Source: Gemmatimonadota bacterium (lineage in GTDB: Bacteria > Gemmatimonadota > Gemmatimonadetes > Gemmatimonadales > GWC2-71-9). From it: a stretch of DNA of 64,000 bases. The position numbers were made by a program, and so were the translations under genes. Of this stretch, positions 60,901 to 64,000 are shown one piece after another (position 1 is the stretch's first letter; each line of letters starts with the position of its first letter). The stretch covers positions 83,764 through 147,763 of the forward strand of contig JAZKBR010000001.1 of assembly GCA_040388535.1 (NCBI GenBank), read 5' to 3'. A model generated the notes under the pieces. The model searched no databases, was not told the origin of the DNA, and worked only from the letters and a program-made list of their open reading frames with translations.

Positions 60901-61933
60901 TCCGTCGCAGCGGCCGCCGCCACAACACAATTCCGAGGAAGAGCAGCGCACAGGCAGCCAGTAGCGCCCAGAGCGCTGCCGCGCCGAGCGAGGCCGGCGC
61001 GAGGCCGAGCCGGATCGCGCCCCAGAGGGTGATCAGTAGCGCGCCAGCGCGAGTGACCGGACGCTGGGCAATGAAGAGCAGGACGATGCCGAGGAGGAGG
61101 ACTCCCCCACCCACCACCCACCGAATCCGGGCCGCCTCAGACGCAATCGCTGCGCTCACCGAAGGCGGGTCGGGTCGCATCACCGACTGGATTCTGGCGA
61201 GCGCCTCACCCGGGGTGTGCAGCGCCACCGTGGTGTCGCGCAGGGTCCAGTGCCAGCGGACTCCCCACCAGCCTGCGGCGTTCGAGGCGAGGGTCGAGCC
61301 AGCAAGCGGCACGCCCTCGGAGGCGTCGAGCAGAATGGCGACCTGGGCCACTCTTCCGCCGCTCACCTCACGGACCAGCAACTCCTTCACAAAGGGCGTG
61401 AGCACAAGGGCCAATGGTTCGTCACCCCGGGCAGGCAGGACGCGATGTGGTCCGGCCACCGCCAGCACGGTATCGCCACCAAGCAGCAGGAGCGCCTGCT
61501 CGACCGCCTGACCGCTGATGAGGTCGCCGAGGGGCGGAATTGCGGCGGCCGCTGTCTTCCCGGCCCGGGTCAGGGCGACCCGGCCGGTCCGCCGCGCCGC
61601 CGCAATCGCAGTGGAGAGTTGTTTGTCACGCTGATCGTTCGCCGCGGTTGCGGCACTGGTCACGGTATGGCCGGGGTCAATCACCAGCAGTCGAAGGCGG
61701 GAGGCGGCCACGGCGAGAACCAGTCCGAAGGCTCCCAAGGCGACCGCCGGCAGGCGATCGCGCCCCGGAGTACCTCGGGCCACGACGCCGGCAGCAACGA
61801 GGGTCAGCAACGCGGCGACGGCCAGCCCGGCCCACTCCCCCTGAACCGCCATCTCGGTCGCAAGAACGGCCGCGCCCGCTAGTATGATGGCTACGGGATA
61901 TCCCGGGGTCGATGTCGCACGTTGAAACTTCAC
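57992..61933 (-). CDS. Very large NtrY-type sensor histidine kinase
   Basis: 1313 residues from GTG 61933. At least 13 hydrophobic helices: three at 10-85, a soluble domain to about 265, eight between 275 and 530, soluble stretch, two near 715-770, an extracytoplasmic loop and one near 910. Then HAMP (about 940-985), PAS (about 990-1080), HisKA with His1105 in VAHEIKNPLTP, and HATPase with NLADNAREAG, DNGRGIP and GTGLGLAIVRRL. NtrY kinases usually have five or fewer helices. No response regulator adjacent. Confidence 0.85.
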   Translation of the reverse strand: MKFQRATSTPGYPVAIILAGAAVLATEMAVQGEWAGLAVAALLTLVAAGVVARGTPGRDRLPAVALGAFGLVLAVAASRLRLLVIDPGHTVTSAATAANDQRDKQLSTAIAAARRTGRVALTRAGKTAAAAIPPLGDLISGQAVEQALLLLGGDTVLAVAGPHRVLPARGDEPLALVLTPFVKELLVREVSGGRVAQVAILLDASEGVPLAGSTLASNAAGWWGVRWHWTLRDTTVALHTPGEALARIQSVMRPDPPSVSAAIASEAARIRWVVGGGVLLLGIVLLFIAQRPVTRAGALLITLWGAIRLGLAPASLGAAALWALLAACALLFLGIVLWRRPLRRSPVGLIASLLLLSTAPLLVLRAADAIVPQADAGSFFTWFGWEAVLALATAALLVVATAPLRTPDDHRASIRWGAIATCAAVVVGAIGIIAWTPSTSWVSWSLPLPRGVWAAWYRPLWLLPLAAFLPRTTPRARLIAIATTAGTLAALATWSTSLDRRISLATDDLNRLTTGHDSAAVASLVRFGADAKAAHATRLNRLYAAWRGSQLAQDGVPVHLALWNSTGDILENVALDSLNLSWSDLRPLVQSNDTMPHHSGIARDVGHHEVLVIPLARDTIATVTIGPRSRVVAPSRFGRVVGWRNPDEPSYALRVLADDGRPHPVGFRRLGRFLRAERRDTAGSAPQLIGVSIEMSSQRPFAVRSALAVLLNVMLFFLLWVTLQRALGDDPAISPKLWRQSYRRTLAVTLTGFFVVPAALFTLYSVLRIRSEATRARTTEVATTLKDVEVAGGFELAAERAPSRIALAAVADSVDAELAIYRDGRLLVSSASLLPELGLLPPVVDPTLRTTSGGDAAALATGLPSGRLRVRAATVTPGVPGTLLAAALPGRDSNLATEQLDLALLLLLTSLAGTLAAIAMAGFVARALGEPIGVLERTALAIGRREAPPRVGDVPAEFAPVFGAIRQMELDLQTSEAELEAGRTRTAAILATVATGVIGVDAEGNVIQANPRAAELLGRNIVVGVSLTGQLPPGSQLLRDGVERLLGPATRDAESRELEIGERRLAATLAPLADGGLVLALTDITEASRAARIVAWGEMARQVAHEIKNPLTPMRLGLQHLRRIRSDAHPDFPRIVDETAERLLGEIERLDKIARSFARYGAPPERSDAPPGLIAVRGAITELASLFELGGGEIRLRIEGDEELTVVAREEELVQVLLNLADNAREAGATELVFRLAPGVLEVRDNGRGIPADQLPRIFEPTFSTTTSGTGLGLAIVRRLVEGWGGQISVASGSGAGAIFSIRFGSTPPPRQA

Positions 61934-61991
61934 CTCGGGGTCCCCGTAAGAGTCACCTGTACTACTCCATTCACACTGAGGACGGAAGAAA

Positions 61992-63530
61992 ATGACGAGT
62001 CGTCGCGCTGGACGCTCTCTGCTGTTGCTGCTGATCGGCGCCCCGGCGCTGCTGCCGGCACAGGGCGCTCCCACGACCCCCCGCCAGCTGTCTCTGCCGC
62101 AGGCACTTGACCTGGCACGGAAGAACTCGCCGACCTACCGCCAGTCGTTGAACGATTCCGATCCAGCGGCAGCGGCAGTCCGGTCGGCGAACTGGGCACT
62201 CTATCCGACCCTGGGCGCCGGTACCGGCATCAGTTATACCGGGAGCGGCAAGTCGACCTTCAATGGCACCGTCTTCTCCCAGGCATCGCCCACGGTCTCG
62301 TCAAACTACCGCCTCTCGGCGAGCTGGGATGTCAGCGCGGGCAAGTTCATCGGGGCGTCGCAGAGCAAAGCGCAGCAGCGTGCCACCGAAGAGAACATCA
62401 CCGGCGCCGGCATCAATCTCACGCAGACGGTGACGTCGCAATATCTCACTGTACTCCGCGCCACCGCGACCGTCGGGGTCGCGCGGCAGCAGGTCGCCCG
62501 GAATCAGGACTTCCTCGATCTGGCCCGGGCCCGCAACCAGGTCGGCCAGGCGACCATCCTCGATGTCCGGCAGGCGGAAGTCACCAAGACCCGCGCCGAT
62601 GTCCAGCTCTTGCGCGCGCAGCAGAGTGAGACCGACGCGAAGATCGAGCTCTTCCGCCTGATGGGGGTGCCCTCGGGTGATGACCTCGAAGCGGTGACCT
62701 TGTCGGAAGCGTTCCCGCTCGTCGAGACGAAGTTCGACCTCAACGAGCTGCGCGCGATGGCCAAGGAGCACAACCCGGGCCTCCGCACCCTCGACGCACA
62801 GGCAGACGCAGCACGGCTTGGGGTCAAGTCGGCCAAGTCGGAGTTTCTGCCGTCACTGTCGCTCTCGACCGGACTGAACGGCTACACCCAGCAGTACACG
62901 GATGTAAACGCGCTGTTGGCGAACCGGCTGTCCGGAGCGCAGGGGAGCGCAGCCAACTGCCAGTTCCAGAACGGCATCCTGTCGCGGCTGACCTCGCCGC
63001 ACCCGGCGCCGAATGGCGGCATCATCGCCGACTGCAACGCGTACGCGGGGCTCGATGCCACCGGGGCGTCGCTGGACCCGACGGTGACGCAGGCGATCCG
63101 TAGCGGTAATAGCGTCTTCCCGTTCTCGTTCACGCGGCAGCCGATCTCGGTGTCGGCCTCCATCAGCGTCCCGATCTGGGATGGCTTCTCTCGCTCGACC
63201 CGCGTCTCCCAGGCCCGTGCCCAGGAAGACGATGCCCGGGAATCGCTGCGGGCCCAGGCGCTCTCGGTCGACGGGCAGCTGCAGTCACGCGTGCTGGCAG
63301 TGCGGACCTCCTGGGAAGCAGCCAGGATTCAGGATCTCAACCGGACGGCAGCGCGCGAGCAACTCCGTCTGGCGCAGGAGAAGTACCGGATCGGCAACGG
63401 TTCGGCGCTGGAAGTCTCGGACGCCCAGAACGCGGTGACCCAAGCCGAAGCAGACTATGTCTCCGCAGTGTATGACTATCATCTCGCCGTCGTCGGCCTC
63501 GAAGCCGTCGTCGGTCGCCCACTTCGCTGA
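61992..63530 (+). CDS. TolC family outer-membrane efflux protein
   Basis: 512 residues. Signal peptide ends at LPAQG. Repeated coiled-coil and strand motifs: LSLPQALDLARKNSPTYRQS, GQATILDVRQAEVTKTRADV and the matching second half EKYRIGNGSALEVSDAQNAVTQAEADY. Forms the outer channel of tripartite exporters. An adaptor gene follows 18 bases downstream; divergent from the kinase gene. Confidence 0.93.
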   Translation: MTSRRAGRSLLLLLIGAPALLPAQGAPTTPRQLSLPQALDLARKNSPTYRQSLNDSDPAAAAVRSANWALYPTLGAGTGISYTGSGKSTFNGTVFSQASPTVSSNYRLSASWDVSAGKFIGASQSKAQQRATEENITGAGINLTQTVTSQYLTVLRATATVGVARQQVARNQDFLDLARARNQVGQATILDVRQAEVTKTRADVQLLRAQQSETDAKIELFRLMGVPSGDDLEAVTLSEAFPLVETKFDLNELRAMAKEHNPGLRTLDAQADAARLGVKSAKSEFLPSLSLSTGLNGYTQQYTDVNALLANRLSGAQGSAANCQFQNGILSRLTSPHPAPNGGIIADCNAYAGLDATGASLDPTVTQAIRSGNSVFPFSFTRQPISVSASISVPIWDGFSRSTRVSQARAQEDDARESLRAQALSVDGQLQSRVLAVRTSWEAARIQDLNRTAAREQLRLAQEKYRIGNGSALEVSDAQNAVTQAEADYVSAVYDYHLAVVGLEAVVGRPLR

Positions 63531-63548
63531 AGAATAGAGGACAGCCAG

Positions 63549-64000
63549 ATGTCTCGTGGATCCAAGATCGGACTCGGAATCGGACTGGTCGTGATCGTGC
63601 TCGGTGCGGTCACCATCCTCGGTGGCGCCCGCGGCAAGAACAAGCCCGTCGAGGTCAAGCTCGAACAGGTCGGTAATCGTGACTTGGTCGCCGCGGTTAC
63701 GGCCAGCGGCAAGATCGAGGCGAAAAGCCAGGTCGATATCTCGTCGGAAGTCACGGCGCGTATCACCGCGATCACGGTCAAGGAAGGCGACCTGGTGAAG
63801 AAGGGTCAGTTGCTCGTCGAGCTCGACCAGGTGCAGTTCAAGGGCGCCGTCGATCGTGCCACCGCCTCGCTGACCTCGGTCGAGGCGCAGCTGATGCAGT
63901 CGCGTGCCAACCGCGATCAGGCCAAGCGCGCACTCGATCGTTCGAAGGAACTGAAGAAGACGGCGCCGACGCTGATCACCGATGAGTCGATGGAGCAGGC
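63549..64000 (+). CDS. HlyD/MacA-type periplasmic adaptor, N-terminal part (runs off right edge)
   Basis: 150 residues visible, start ATG 63549. N-terminal membrane helix (residues 6-25), then VTASGKIEAKSQVDISSEVTARITAITVKEGDLVKKGQLLVELD, the biotinyl-lipoyl-like half motif of membrane fusion proteins, and a coiled-coil hairpin beginning at about 95. With TolC upstream it belongs to a tripartite exporter, probably MacAB-like with an ATPase outside the window. Confidence 0.9.
   Translation, partial: MSRGSKIGLGIGLVVIVLGAVTILGGARGKNKPVEVKLEQVGNRDLVAAVTASGKIEAKSQVDISSEVTARITAITVKEGDLVKKGQLLVELDQVQFKGAVDRATASLTSVEAQLMQSRANRDQAKRALDRSKELKKTAPTLITDESMEQ

Noticed and set aside
1-64000. tRNA or rRNA genes
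   Set aside because: I looked for the T-arm consensus and cloverleaf pairs in the gaps and found none; a covariance search could still find one I missed.

Overview
The window is GC-rich (mid-60s %), densely coded chromosome, most likely from a member of the Gemmatimonadota. This is inferred from the gene families, not from a marker gene. Typical of that phylum are secreted GWxTD-domain proteins, a PadR regulator paired with a duplicated MacB/FtsX-type permease, a SARP/BTAD regulator fused to a membrane segment and TPRs, many signal-peptide or lipoprotein beta-propeller proteins, and an outer membrane (LolA, TonB receptor, TolC). There are no rRNA genes, and I see no tRNA, CRISPR array, phage or intact insertion sequence. 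No gap between genes exceeds 300 bases. Neighbouring genes are tightly coupled by ATGA and GTGA overlaps, and several starts are GTG or TTG. Three genes (at 4467, 11296 and 56895) seem to need CTG starts.

Layout, 1-18 kb (+ strand): two GWxTD-type paralogues and a small secreted protein; the ribosomal block rpsF-rpsR-DUF2232-rplI followed by a fatty-acid kinase fusion (FakA-like plus DegV/FakB-like) and rsfS; a three-domain secreted peptidase/propeller/outer-membrane-barrel protein; a SPOR lipoprotein; smc; a DAHP synthase; lolA; and a strong bidirectional terminator. 18-30 kb: a minus-strand housekeeping run (DUF2520 protein, CtpA protease, tmk, YlbF-like, prmC, prfA, rpmE), a small plus-strand lipoprotein-assembly-like gene, then Lnb-like acyltransferase, Gfo/Idh/MocA oxidoreductase, SpoIID-like and YajQ genes. 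Between yajQ and an ACT-less aspartokinase lies the most striking regulatory sequence of the window: a promoter, a SAM-II-type riboswitch aptamer and a four-segment GCCTCC/GGAGGC switch whose last segment is the Shine-Dalgarno sequence. A vegetative-type sigma-70 factor follows.

30-50 kb: an aldehyde dehydrogenase, an NtrX-like sigma-54 activator without a neighbouring kinase, ArfB, the SARP-TPR membrane regulator, an Ig-like lipoprotein, a D-threonine-aldolase-like enzyme, beta-propeller lipoproteins, an esterase, a TonB receptor next to a Met/His/Cys-rich small protein, a dicarboxylate/amino-acid symporter and an acetyltransferase. 50-64 kb: DinB-like protein, PadR plus its permease with a clear operator, comM, an ECF sigma/zinc anti-sigma pair, two small envelope genes, a very large NtrY-type kinase without a neighbouring regulator, and divergently from it TolC plus a truncated HlyD/MacA-type adaptor.

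Two intergenic places, near 30.5 kb and 54.3 kb, carry heptanucleotide tandem arrays arranged as inverted pairs beside stop codons; the second encloses an 80-bp element with inverted ends. Most terminator-like hairpins here are long perfect stems without a U-tract.
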